Below, piece after piece: positions 1 to 8,170 of a stretch of DNA of 64,000 nucleotides. The number at the start of each line of letters is the position of its first letter. Position 1 is the first letter of the stretch. Both the position numbers and the translations under genes were made by a program. Source of the stretch: Rubrobacter_D sp963840835 (GTDB lineage: Bacteria > Actinomycetota > Rubrobacteria > Rubrobacterales > Rubrobacteraceae); contig CAWJAM010000006.1 in assembly GCA_963840835.1 (NCBI GenBank), forward strand, positions 62,001-126,000, written 5' to 3'. The notes below the pieces were generated by a model that was given only the letters and a program-made list of their open reading frames with translations, searched no databases and was not told the DNA's origin.

Positions 1-1688
1 AGCCGCTCGTGCTCTCGTACGGGATCGCGGTGCTCGTGTCGATGATCGTGGCGTTGACCGTCACGCCGGCGTTGTGCCTGATCATGTTGTCGAGAGGGCA
101 CAGGCACCAGGAATCCCCCCTGCTGCGGGTACTCAAGCGCGGCTACGGTGCGGTTCTCGCGCCCGTCGTCCGCACCCCGAGTCCCGCGATCGTTACCGTG
201 GCCGTCGTCATGCTGGCCGGCGTCTTGGTGGCGCCAACACTCGGGACGATCCTGCTTCCGTCTTTCAAGGAGAGGGACTTCCTCATGCACTGGTTGGCGA
301 AGCCAGGCACCTCGCAACCGGAAGAATTTCGGATCTCGGTTCGGGCCTGTAAGGACCTGCAGGAGATCCCCGGCGTGCGGAACTGCGGATCGCACATAGG
401 GCAGGCTTTTCAATCCGACGAGCCCTACGGCGTGGACTTCGGCGAGAACTGGGTCAGCATCAATCCCGCGGTCGACTATGACAAGACTCTGGCCTCCGTG
501 TCGAACACGGTCGATAAGTACCCGGGGCTGTACAGGGATGTCCAGACATACCTGAGAGAAAGGGTCAGGGAGGTGCTGACGGGCACGAGCGAAGCCATCG
601 TAGTGCGCATCTATGGCCCCGAACTCGATGTGCTCTACGCTAAGGCGGACGAGGTCTCACACGAGATAGAGGACATACCCGGCCTCATCGACACGCATCC
701 CGACCTCGCGGAGGCCATACCGCAAACGGAGGTTGAGGTAGACCTCGCCGCGGCGCAAAGCTACGGTCTCAAGCCGGGCGACGTGCGCCGGCAGGCCTCC
801 ACATTGGTCGCGAGCGAGGAAGTCGGCGACATCTTCAAGGGCGGCAAGGCGTACGACGTGCACGTGTGGAGCACGCCCGAGACCCGGAACAGCGTGAGCA
901 GCGTGCGCGAGCTTCCGATCGACACGCCCGGAGGTGAGCAGATTGCCCTGGAGCAGGTGGCGGACGTTCGCCTCGCGCCGACCCCGAACGCCATAGAGCG
1001 CGTGAATCAGTCGCGCCGGATCGACGTCGGCGCCAACGTGGAGGGACGAGATCTCGGCTCCACCGTGAGCTCCGTCGAGGATCGCATCGCGGAGGTCGAG
1101 TTGCCGCCCGAGTACCACATGGAGGTGCTCGGAGAGTCCAGCGAGCTGGCCGCTGCGCAGCAGAACCTGCTGATCTACGGGGGCGCCGCAGCGCTCGTGA
1201 TCTTGTTCCTCCTGCAGGCTTCCTTCGGGAGTATGCGTCTGGCTCTCCTCCTCTTCCTTACGTTGCCGATGGCACTGGTGGGCGGGGTGCTCGCGGTGTG
1301 GATGGGCGACGGCATACTGTCGCTCGGCTCGTTGATCGGGTTCCTGACCGTGTTCGGCATCGCGGCGCGAAACGGGATCCTGATGATCAGCCACTTCCAG
1401 CATCTCGAGTACGAAGAGGGCGAGGCGTTCGGGCCCGCGCTCGTCCTGCGCGGGGCGAAGGAGCGGCTCGCGCCGATCCTGATGACCGCAGGGGCTACCG
1501 GCCTGGCGCTCGTGCCGCTCGCAGTAGCCGGCAGCATCGCCGGCCACGAGATCGAGCACCCGATGGCGATCGTAATCCTGGGCGGCCTCGTCACCTCGAC
1601 GTTGCTGAACCTGTTCGTCCTGCCCTCTCTGTACCTCCGCTTCGGGAAGAGCAAGAGAGCTGTAGGAGGTGATCCGGCCGCCGGGTAG
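1..1688 (+). CDS. Heavy-metal/multidrug RND efflux pump, C-terminal part (5' end outside window)
   Basis: Inner-membrane proton-driven resistance-nodulation-division transporter of the CusA/CzcA type, which works with a periplasmic adaptor. The frame is open to the window edge, so the GTG at 9 is an internal codon and the N-terminal half is missing. About 560 residues are visible: the end of one transmembrane block, a large extracytoplasmic (porter/docking) region at roughly residues 80-390, then a second block of about five hydrophobic helices. The RND motif FGIAARNGILMISHF lies near residue 450, and TLPMALVGG precedes it. The protein ends in a short basic tail. The next gene starts within about 25 bp. 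The substrate cannot be read from this part; the metal-type call rests on overall resemblance to CusA-like proteins. Confidence 0.9.
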   Translation, partial: PLVLSYGIAVLVSMIVALTVTPALCLIMLSRGHRHQESPLLRVLKRGYGAVLAPVVRTPSPAIVTVAVVMLAGVLVAPTLGTILLPSFKERDFLMHWLAKPGTSQPEEFRISVRACKDLQEIPGVRNCGSHIGQAFQSDEPYGVDFGENWVSINPAVDYDKTLASVSNTVDKYPGLYRDVQTYLRERVREVLTGTSEAIVVRIYGPELDVLYAKADEVSHEIEDIPGLIDTHPDLAEAIPQTEVEVDLAAAQSYGLKPGDVRRQASTLVASEEVGDIFKGGKAYDVHVWSTPETRNSVSSVRELPIDTPGGEQIALEQVADVRLAPTPNAIERVNQSRRIDVGANVEGRDLGSTVSSVEDRIAEVELPPEYHMEVLGESSELAAAQQNLLIYGGAAALVILFLLQASFGSMRLALLLFLTLPMALVGGVLAVWMGDGILSLGSLIGFLTVFGIAARNGILMISHFQHLEYEEGEAFGPALVLRGAKERLAPILMTAGATGLALVPLAVAGSIAGHEIEHPMAIVILGGLVTSTLLNLFVLPSLYLRFGKSKRAVGGDPAAG

Positions 1689-1697
1689 GAGAGGAAA

Positions 1698-1743
1698 TGG
1701 AGTCAAGAAGATGAGGCAGCGCTGCCTCATCTTCTTGACTCCA
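1698..1743. repeat. 46-bp perfect palindrome without loop
   Basis: Bases 1698-1720 are the exact reverse complement of 1721-1743; the centre is GCAGCGCTGC. It begins 10 bases after the RND stop codon and contains the likely ATG (1711) of the next reading frame, so both strands encode the same short peptide here. It could act as a terminator or attenuator, but no T-tract follows. A fold-back assembly or replication artefact is also possible. Confidence 0.9.
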
Positions 1744-1965
1744 GCTACGTTGCTCTTGGTGTTTTCGGCCTCGGCTTGCGCTAGGGCCGATTCGGGATTG
1801 GGCACGGAGGTGACCACCGACCGAAGCCGATCCGAGCAATTGAGCACTGTCAACGCGAAGGACTTCGACCGCAGCAACTTCCACGATTCGACCGGAGTAA
1901 ACAACGAACGGTTCCCCCTCGCGTCGGCGCGAAAGGAGCTGTGGGTGCAGGAGCAGACTCTGTGA
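1711..1965 (+). CDS. Truncated lipoprotein (N-terminal portion)
   Basis: An 84-residue product starting at the ATG in the palindrome, with a basic start (MRQR), a hydrophobic core and a lipobox-like SASAC near residue 24, so an exported lipoprotein is likely. The region around DFDRSNFHDSTGVNNERF resembles the N-terminus of the lipoprotein family also seen as a pseudogene at 21382-22060 (compare DFTTTIDNEYLSLKPGT), but the reading then departs and stops. I infer a 3'-truncated relic or a frameshifted copy. An upstream GTG at 1669 is possible but overlaps the RND gene. No function is known to me. Confidence 0.45.
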   Translation: MRQRCLIFLTPATLLLVFSASACARADSGLGTEVTTDRSRSEQLSTVNAKDFDRSNFHDSTGVNNERFPLASARKELWVQEQTL

Positions 1966-2377
1966 GAAAAAGGACCCAAGCTACGCGTCCAGCACCCCGT
2001 ACAGACTTCGCTCCGCACCGTCGTCGCTATCGCCGCCCCCTGCTCCTGCCGCGCTTCTAACCTACCGTTGGCAGGCTCTGCCTACACTAGCGAGTACGCA
2101 ACGTATGCAGTCAGTTGGAGTGCCCATTTCGAACCTGGAGGCTGCGCCAATAGGCGAGTAGCACATGTGCCAACAGCTAGACAAGGGACAGTTTGATCGT
2201 CCACAGAGCCGCCAAGTACGAAAAGTAACCACTCTACTGGCGCAAGCCCCTTATAGGTAACTCCCAGCCTTTTTTCGGGTTTTCTCAGAATTCTCTCAGA
2301 ATAGTCTCGTACCATACTCGCCGTAGGATGCCTCGCGCGAGGCAGAAAAACGTGGCGCCTCACCCACAGGAGAACGG
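1966..2377. other. Intergenic region upstream of the XRE regulator
   Basis: No convincing gene on either strand. The region is noticeably richer in A+T than its flanks towards 2270-2330, where the promoter of the XRE gene probably lies. A direct repeat there is listed separately. Confidence 0.6.
2284..2302 (+). promoter_or_regulatory. Candidate XRE operator: direct repeat CTCAGAAT
   Basis: CTCAGAAT occurs at 2284-2291 and 2295-2302, start to start 11 bp, so both copies would face the same side of the helix. The site is about 75 bp upstream of the XRE gene. Autoregulation by that protein is inference. Confidence 0.35.
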
Positions 2378-2935
2378 ATGAAGACGAGAAGGGTGTCCAG
2401 CAAACCGCTCAGGCTCCGCGAACTTAGGGAGGAGCGGGGCTTCTCTCAATACAGCCTAGCCCAAGAATCGGGCGTTGGAAGGAGCACGATAGCGGCTCTG
2501 GAGGCGGGCGAGAGGGGCGCTCAGCCCAACACGGTGCACGCGCTTGCGCGGGCGCTGGACGTAACAGTGTTGGATCTTTACAGGCCCAGCATCACCACGC
2601 CGGCGAGTCAGGATCGGCCAACGCCGACGGCGCATAGCTACGCGCGACTTCGACAAAGCTTGAGCGATGCTTTCCCTGGCGTCGAGAACGAGGTCGACAT
2701 AGAACGAATGGCCGAACTGTTCATGGTAGAGCTAGGGTGGCTGCAAACGAGGATCTTCCCGCACCACATCGCCCACCCCCGCACGACACTTTCGGCACAC
2801 GAACTATTGGAGTTGGCGGACGACTTCTACCGGTTTCGGACCAAGCCACGGGCTTGGCCTAAGGACGAGCCAGAATACGCGTCGGAGGTGTTACCGAATG
2901 GTGAGGATGAAGGTATTGGAGAACCCTTACGGTAG
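2378..2935 (+). CDS. XRE-family transcriptional regulator
   Basis: A 185-residue cytoplasmic DNA-binding protein. Residues about 12-67 form a canonical Cro/C1-type helix-turn-helix (LRELREERGFSQYSLAQESG, then GRSTIAALEAGERG and NTVHALARALDVTVLDLY). The C-terminal ~115 residues are mostly helical and acidic, match no ligand domain I recognise, and contain the segment VDIERMAELFMVELGWLQ. The ATG is preceded by a GGAGA ribosome-binding sequence. It stands alone between a lipoprotein fragment and a PhoX fragment, so its target may be its own promoter. Confidence 0.85.
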   Translation: MKTRRVSSKPLRLRELREERGFSQYSLAQESGVGRSTIAALEAGERGAQPNTVHALARALDVTVLDLYRPSITTPASQDRPTPTAHSYARLRQSLSDAFPGVENEVDIERMAELFMVELGWLQTRIFPHHIAHPRTTLSAHELLELADDFYRFRTKPRAWPKDEPEYASEVLPNGEDEGIGEPLR

Positions 2936-3322
2936 CGGACCGGGACCATACAGGTCCCCCGAACCCGCCTAAAAGGTCTCATGAGCGAGCCAGCCAAGCG
3001 CCCGACCATCAGGTGACTCATTGCCACGTAGATGAAGGTTCACTGCCGACGGTACAACAGTCTCATGTCTCAGGCGCACGGCGTGCACCTCACGTCTCAT
3101 AGGGGGCCACACATCCGAGAGATGTCCGGATCACCTCAGAAAAGCAGCTCATGTACCCCGAATCGTAGGGACCGGAGGAACTGTGATGAAGGCTAAGCAA
3201 CACCCGGCATAAATCGTCGTTAACCGTCTTGGCGCAGACCCTACTGCCGAGACGACGGGGGCGGGCAGCAGGTCGCACCTCCATTAACGAAGAGTTTACT
3301 CGCTTGACACCCGGATGAAACT
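2936..3322. other. Intergenic region after the XRE regulator
   Basis: Nothing gene-like seen. A small perfect hairpin (GGGACC at 2942-2947, GGTCCC at 2953-2958) sits just after the XRE stop and may be a weak terminator. A TTGACA at 3304-3309 lies upstream of the next reading frame, but I see no well-spaced -10. Confidence 0.5.
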
Positions 3323-4333
3323 TTGGAGATCCGGACAACGTCTAGTATTTGGGAGAGGTTGGAAACGAGCGAAAGGAAACGGTACGTGAAGAAAGGGCCG
3401 AGCGTCCAGCGCACAAAGGGAGATAAGCGCGACCATCCTATAGACCCGGTGCCTAGCGGGTTGAGCCGACCGCCGTTCCCCACCTTCCTCGGCACGGGTT
3501 CGGCGGCGCTTGCCGCGAGGGGCACCGGGAAATCAACCGGCTGCCCGCAGGGCGAGGAGCAGGGATCGAAGGATCGGGGGTCCCACAGCGGCGAGCCGGC
3601 GTCCAGAGGGGCCGGCGGTAAGTCATCGTCCTTCCGGCCCATAGAGTTCTCCGATACCGATGAACTGGCCCTACCCGAAGGTTTCCATCACGAGATCATC
3701 CGCAGCTCGAGTGATCCGCTCACCGCCAACCAGGTATACGGCGACCACGACGACTACGTGGCGTACGTTCCCGTAGACGCCCTTGAGGGCAAGGCCTCGG
3801 AGGATGGTATCCACTGGGTCAACCACGAGTACATAAACCCCATGTTCCGGCTCGACTACACCGACGCCGAGAGTCCGACCAAGAAGACGAAGGAGCAGAT
3901 AGCGCGCGTGAAGGCCGGGCGGTTGGCTAGGGTGAAGGGCATCCTCGCGGCTTCGACGAGACGAGATTGGGAAGCCGACGGTCCGCGCCTTTGGGTGCTC
4001 AAAGGCGCTACGGAGCTAAGGATCGTGGACCTTACCGACGATGACGGGCGCGTGGAACTCGACGAAGAGTGGGCCAGGAGTGCAGGGATGGGCTCGATTG
4101 CCTTCCGGGTAGAGCTCTCCATCTGCCACGGCTCGGACTTGTTGGCGAGGGTCCCCGCGGCTTGCGTGGACTCAGGCAGGGCGTTCATACCTTGGCCGCG
4201 CGAAGACGAGGACGGCCAGCTCGTCGTCGCACGCTGGCAGTACGACCTTTGCAGGGTCATCTCACCGGGGGAGTATCTGGGCGCGTACCCCGTTCGCTCT
4301 TACCTGCAGAGGGCGGGCATCGTCGTGAACTAG
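3323..4333 (+). CDS. Chimeric PhoX-like (DUF839) N-terminal fragment with an unknown C-terminus
   Basis: An open frame of 336 residues. Residues ~50-70 (FLGTGSAALAARG followed by GC) look like a decayed twin-arginine lipoprotein signal: the RR and hydrophobic core are damaged. Residues ~105-185 match the start of PhoX-type alkaline phosphatases (RPIEFSDTDELALPEGFHHE, DDYVAYVPVDALEG, GIHWVNHEYINPMF). From about residue 200 the similarity ends: the propeller that makes up most of a ~600-residue PhoX is absent and replaced by ~135 residues I do not recognise (ends in EYLGAYPVRSYLQRAGIVVN). I infer a deletion-fusion remnant, unlikely to be an active phosphatase. The true start is uncertain. Confidence 0.5.
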   Translation: MEIRTTSSIWERLETSERKRYVKKGPSVQRTKGDKRDHPIDPVPSGLSRPPFPTFLGTGSAALAARGTGKSTGCPQGEEQGSKDRGSHSGEPASRGAGGKSSSFRPIEFSDTDELALPEGFHHEIIRSSSDPLTANQVYGDHDDYVAYVPVDALEGKASEDGIHWVNHEYINPMFRLDYTDAESPTKKTKEQIARVKAGRLARVKGILAASTRRDWEADGPRLWVLKGATELRIVDLTDDDGRVELDEEWARSAGMGSIAFRVELSICHGSDLLARVPAACVDSGRAFIPWPREDEDGQLVVARWQYDLCRVISPGEYLGAYPVRSYLQRAGIVVN

Positions 4334-4387
4334 TTGTCCCCTTTCCTTTCGAGGCGGCCTGGGGTGTGCCCCACAGCGCCGTCCGCA

Positions 4388-4456
4388 ACTCCTTTCCGTG
4401 GACTTCCAGCCAACGCACACGGGCTACATCCTGGGCCGTCTTTCTCACGTGTCCTT
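4388..4456 (-). pseudogene. Relic of the C-terminus of the APH-like kinase 3 gene
   Basis: About 70 bp closely resembling the segment around 6123-6191 at the 3' end of the kinase 3 gene on the same strand. Translated, it reads HVRKTAQDVARVRWLEVHGK against HVRKAAQEVARVRWLEARQQ there. No other part of the kinase is present. This suggests that a kinase copy, or a tandem duplication, once extended to this point and was deleted. Confidence 0.7.
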
Positions 4457-4588
4457 GCGAGACACGCGCGGATCATTGTCTGCGAACAGCGTATTTCATT
4501 GTAATTGACCTACCAGACGATATGCTCGATGGGTCATCTACACTGCAACCCGCTGTCAGTTGGCGAGATAAGCTTGAACCTTGCCAAA
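4457..4588. other. Short intergenic stretch, nothing seen
   Basis: Part of a 355-bp gap between the PhoX fragment and the kinase block. Apart from the kinase relic and the inverted repeat listed separately, I see no gene or structured element here. Confidence 0.5.
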
Positions 4589-4639
4589 CAGGCTCATAGA
4601 GCGACCCCCTAAGTTAACTGGATTGGCTCTATGAGCCTG
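4589..4639 (-). terminator. 14-bp perfect inverted repeat downstream of the kinase operon
   Basis: CAGGCTCATAGAGC at 4589-4602 is the exact reverse complement of 4626-4639, with a 23-nt loop. It lies 50 bp past the stop codon of the last gene of the minus-strand block. There is no T-tract, so it may be a terminator, an RNA-stabilising hairpin or a protein site. Confidence 0.45.
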
Positions 4640-4688
4640 CGCCTGCTGTCGGGCCGAGGATGGCTTGAGATGGCTTGCCGCTCGATGG

Positions 4689-6080
4689 CTATAGAAGAAG
4701 AGCCGAACTCTTAGCCTCCTTGATCAGGGCTTCGACCTTGTCGGACCAACCCGGTATCTGGCTCTGCCTCCTGGACATTTTGGCGGCTCTCTTCAGGACG
4801 GCGCGAGCGTAGCGGGTGGGGAACCCGTCGCGCCAGGACTCCGGAACATGTGCGAAGTATTCCTCGACGAAGGCTTGTGAGGCCTCCCGAGCGCGAGCGC
4901 GGGGAAGAGAAGAGTCGAGAGGCATGGCGGCGAGGTCGGATAAGATGAGGGCAATGTCCAACAGCGGATCGGCCTCGGCGAACGCGTCAAGGTCTATCAG
5001 GGCGAGGCGGCCGCCGTGGAGCAAGATATGCCGTAAATGGAGGTCGCCATGGGTCGGCGCGGTTGGGGTTTCTGCTTCGACCCTGGCGATCACGGCGCCG
5101 ACGATCTCCTGGACCTCCGACTCCAGATGAGGACAAGCCCGCCCAAGAGTTGCCCCTATCCTCTTCAGTCTCCTATCGAGGTCTTCTTTCGACGGGCGGG
5201 GACGCCGCGGCCTGGGTACGTCCTCGTCGAGGTGCAGGGCCGCAAGGGCCCTTGCGGCCCTGCGCGCCACCGGAGTTGCCTCTTTCTCCCGTAGGAATAT
5301 GTCGTAGAGGGAGCTTCCGGGGACCTCTTCCTGGACCAGGCTACGCAGATCGCTCAGGTAGGCGACGGGCCTCCCCACGCTGAAGCCTTCGCCTCCCGCC
5401 TCCGCCTTCTCCCTCAACTTCCGGGCAACCTCATAGGTTCGCTCCCCATCGCCCTCCTCGCGGTAGACCTTCGCGTAGAAGCACCTCCCTTCCAACTGGC
5501 CTGTCGTACGATTTCGAACCCGCACACTCAGCCGCAAGGTAATCCTCGCCCCGGTTCTATACCGGACCGGCTCGACGTCCCACGCCTCGGTCCGCCAGTC
5601 GCCCTCTCCGAACCGGGCGAGCACCAGTGGCTCGAGTGTGGGTGGTGGACCCGCCATCAGGATGGGCAGGCTCGGAAGCTGGTGATCGTAGGGGAAGACC
5701 TGCACCAGCATCTCTAGCTCGGGGATAAAGAAGAAAGGCTCGAAAGTCAGTAGAGCATAGGGGATTGCTCGTCCCGGTTCCGGTCGTTGCAGCTCCTGCC
5801 ACTCTCGCCGGGCTCGACCGCCCTCCGCGTACATCACGCCGGTCAACAACTCGATCCGCTCGCGCCCCGTTGCAGACTCTTCGAGGCGCAGGGTATACCG
5901 CAGTATTCGGCGGGTGGCTTTCAGGTAGTGGGCGCGGGAAATCCGGCACTCCCGGACCTGGTAGGTCTCTTCGCCGAGGGGACGCAAGTGCCTCTGAAAA
6001 ATCTCCCGCATCAGCTCGGGATCCCTGGCTACCTCGACCTGGGCGAGGGTCGGGTCCGTCGGGGATGGTTCGGCGTTCAC
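4689..6080 (-). CDS. APH-fold phosphotransferase, kinase 4 of the cluster
   Basis: A 463-residue cytoplasmic protein, the last gene of the block. The C-terminal ~250 residues carry the aminoglycoside phosphotransferase/choline kinase core: catalytic loop THGDLHLRHIL near residue 340 with Asp present (the usual Asn five residues on is His), then ALIDLDAFAEADPLLDIA with the Mg-binding Asp. The N-terminal ~190 residues are an extension beyond a standard APH and include YFAKVY-like nucleotide-lobe strands (CFYAKVYREEGDGERTYE). The GTG start at 6078-6080 overlaps a TGA in the frame expected for kinase 3 (GTGA), typical of translational coupling. The substrate is unknown; small alcohol or sugar acceptors are usual for the fold. 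Confidence 0.8.
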   Translation of the reverse strand: MNAEPSPTDPTLAQVEVARDPELMREIFQRHLRPLGEETYQVRECRISRAHYLKATRRILRYTLRLEESATGRERIELLTGVMYAEGGRARREWQELQRPEPGRAIPYALLTFEPFFFIPELEMLVQVFPYDHQLPSLPILMAGPPPTLEPLVLARFGEGDWRTEAWDVEPVRYRTGARITLRLSVRVRNRTTGQLEGRCFYAKVYREEGDGERTYEVARKLREKAEAGGEGFSVGRPVAYLSDLRSLVQEEVPGSSLYDIFLREKEATPVARRAARALAALHLDEDVPRPRRPRPSKEDLDRRLKRIGATLGRACPHLESEVQEIVGAVIARVEAETPTAPTHGDLHLRHILLHGGRLALIDLDAFAEADPLLDIALILSDLAAMPLDSSLPRARAREASQAFVEEYFAHVPESWRDGFPTRYARAVLKRAAKMSRRQSQIPGWSDKVEALIKEAKSSALLL

Positions 6081-7161
6081 AAGGTTTCCTGTCGGGAGCC
6101 GCCGACCATGAGCATGCTTGTAACTCCTGCTGGCGGGCTTCCAACCAGCGCACGCGGGCTACCTCCTGGGCTGCTTTCCTCACGTGTCCCTGGGAGGTCT
6201 GTAGGTCCTCGATCATCGAGCGGTACTTCCCGAGGGCTCTCTTGAGCGGTCTAGCCGCAAGCAAGGTGGGCAGCGCCTCGATTTCTGCCTCCTCCAAAGG
6301 GTTGATCTCCTCGTAGGCGTCGAGAAACTCCGAGACTATCCGCAGATCCAGGGGCACCTTAAAGTCGGGAGAGCCGGGCTCCCCCCACACCTTGCCGAAG
6401 TCGTGGAACGCGATGGCGAGATCCAGGACCCTCGCTTCGAGACGCGCGCTGTCGAAATCCAGCATGGCGACGAGACGATCCCCCCGAAACAAGGTGCTCC
6501 CGCGCCGGCAGCCGCCGTGAATAACGAGTTTGGGCAGGTCCGGGTAGAGGTGATCGAGGAGACCCAGAACCGTCCCGCCTCTTTCCAGGACATAAGGTAG
6601 CGACGCCAGCAGATCCGGGATCCGGGGGTCCCGGTCGCCGTACCGGGCTGAAAAGTCGCTGATAGTCTCGGGAGAAGGAATCGCCGCAAGCCGCTCGCGC
6701 AGGGTCTCGCTCAGGAAAGGTTCCCGCAACCGCGGGGGAAGTAACCCGAAAGATGCGACGATCCGGTGGTACTTCGCCAGGGTGCGGGCTGCTTCCCGGA
6801 GGTGCTCGACGTTCTCGGCTTGATAGGGGGACCCCTTCACGAAGACAGAGGCGCTGTAAAGGTTCCCGTTTAAGACGACGGGAGCCTCCCCCCTCACGCC
6901 GGGGACGAATACGGGGGCCGGGAACCCGCTGTTGCGCAGGTGGGCTACAAGCGCGTGCTCGAAGCGCACTTCCGTAAGCGTTCTCGAGGAGTTGGAGCGC
7001 CTGACGATGTACTCACCGCCGTCGGTGGTGATGCGGTAGTGCTGGCTCTTGCCCGCAGGAAGCAGATCCACCGACTGCCACGGCCCGAAGTCGTAAGCCT
7101 TCATGAGAGTCTCTACAGGGATGTCCTCTCTCGCAAACAAGATATGCCTCCTAGACGCCAA
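6077..7161 (-). CDS. APH-fold protein, kinase 3; HGD motif altered to HGG (putative pseudokinase)
   Basis: Related to homoserine kinase-like/APH proteins: N-lobe HYRITTDGGEYIVRRSN, hinge-like SASVFVKGSPYQ, C-lobe LVIHGGCRRGSTLF and AMLDFDSARLEARVLDLAIA. The catalytic-loop Asp of HGD is Gly (codon GGC at about 6520), although the metal-binding DFD is kept, so phosphotransfer may be lost. The open frame runs on to 5557, overlapping kinase 4 by ~520 bp with low-complexity residues, which is implausible. In the -1 frame a TGA occurs at 6077-6079, overlapping the kinase 4 GTG. I therefore infer a one-base indel near 6110-6140 and a natural end at 6077, giving ~360 residues. It overlaps kinase 2 by 11 bp at its start. 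Confidence 0.7.
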
Positions 7162-8170
7162 AGCGGCCCTCGAGCACGTTCTCGAACTCTGAGTGATAGA
7201 AAGCTATGATGCGGTCGAATTCGGGATCGCCGCTCATATCATCCTTCATCTCACCGTTGAGGCCATGCAGGATAAAGCGCGCCCAGTGGAATGAGAGGTT
7301 GGACAGGTACGAGCGATCCGGCACCGCCGAGATGTACGTTTCCAGGAACGCATCGGTTGGAGCGTTGGCCGGTTCGACCGAACCCGCGTACTTGAGCACC
7401 GACTTTCTCATACGAACCAGATACTCGACAACGTCGTATGCGGGATCGTAGGGGCGGCTGCGGTCCATGTCGATCACCGTGACCGACGAGCCGCCGATAA
7501 AGACGTGGATCGGTCGGTACTGGCCGTGACCCTGCACCAGGATACCGTCCACGGTATCTTCGGCCATCCTCTCTATCTCCCGGATCATTCCGTCGGCGGT
7601 TCCCAGGTGTCCGGGACTCCTGGTCATCACCTTTGCCAAACGGCGGGCCACGGAGAGCAACTCGCTGGACGCCGCCAGAGAGCGGGGAGGGCCGATCCGC
7701 ACGGGCGAGCTGTGCAGCTTGCCCAGCCAACGGGCGGACTCAACCGCGCCGGACAACAGGGCGTCCCAGTCGCCCTCTATGGAGTCCGAGACGGCCGGAC
7801 CGTCGGCTCCCCTGGTCAGAAGCATCCCGTACTCGGGAATAAAGTCCAGCGGCTCGACCACCTGGTAGCGTTCGCCGGGGCCGAAGCCGGCGGCGCGAAG
7901 TGCCTTCAACTTCTCGTAGATGAGCGGGGCGTTCTCGTCGTCCGGGTGGTAGAACTTGGCGAACACCTTGTGGCCGTCTATGCTGAGCTCCAGCGTGGCT
8001 GCGCCCGTGCCGTCGAGCTGGAGCACCCGCGTCTTCCAGCTGCCACCGTTCACTTCGGCGTCCGAGAAGTGCGGGCGGATCCGCGAGTCCAGGAACTCCG
8101 GCCGGTTTACAACCTCGATACGCCGGCCCAGTTCCTGCTTGATCTCTTTGGAAGACATCGTCTGAGGCAT
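7151..8170 (-). CDS. APH-fold protein, kinase 2; HGD motif altered to HGQ (putative pseudokinase)
   Basis: A 339-residue cytoplasmic APH/choline-kinase-like protein. N-lobe strands are visible (ATLELSIDGHKVFAKFYHPD), then LLTRGADGPAVSDS at the hinge, and the C-lobe ILVQGHGQYRPIHVFIGG and VTVIDMDRSRPYDPAYDVVE. The catalytic-loop aspartate is glutamine and the following Asn position is not conserved, while the IDxD metal site is retained. Known APH enzymes need that Asp as base, so this may bind nucleotide or ligand without catalysis. The ATG abuts the TAA of kinase 1 (TAAATG), and GGAG precedes it. It is one of four consecutive, divergent paralogues. Confidence 0.75.
   Translation of the reverse strand: MPQTMSSKEIKQELGRRIEVVNRPEFLDSRIRPHFSDAEVNGGSWKTRVLQLDGTGAATLELSIDGHKVFAKFYHPDDENAPLIYEKLKALRAAGFGPGERYQVVEPLDFIPEYGMLLTRGADGPAVSDSIEGDWDALLSGAVESARWLGKLHSSPVRIGPPRSLAASSELLSVARRLAKVMTRSPGHLGTADGMIREIERMAEDTVDGILVQGHGQYRPIHVFIGGSSVTVIDMDRSRPYDPAYDVVEYLVRMRKSVLKYAGSVEPANAPTDAFLETYISAVPDRSYLSNLSFHWARFILHGLNGEMKDDMSGDPEFDRIIAFYHSEFENVLEGRFGV

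Noticed and set aside
1669..1710. Longer start (GTG at 1669) for the truncated lipoprotein
   Set aside because: It would overlap the RND gene end and put basic, Gly-rich residues before a normal signal peptide that starts at 1711.
657..2018. 453-residue minus-strand frame opposite the RND gene
   Set aside because: It is the antisense of a clear RND transporter with GC-rich codon bias; no family motif. It only continues because the palindrome is open on both strands.
5557..6076. C-terminal extension of the kinase 3 frame
   Set aside because: Overlaps kinase 4 completely and has no recognisable sequence; best explained by an indel near 6110-6140.
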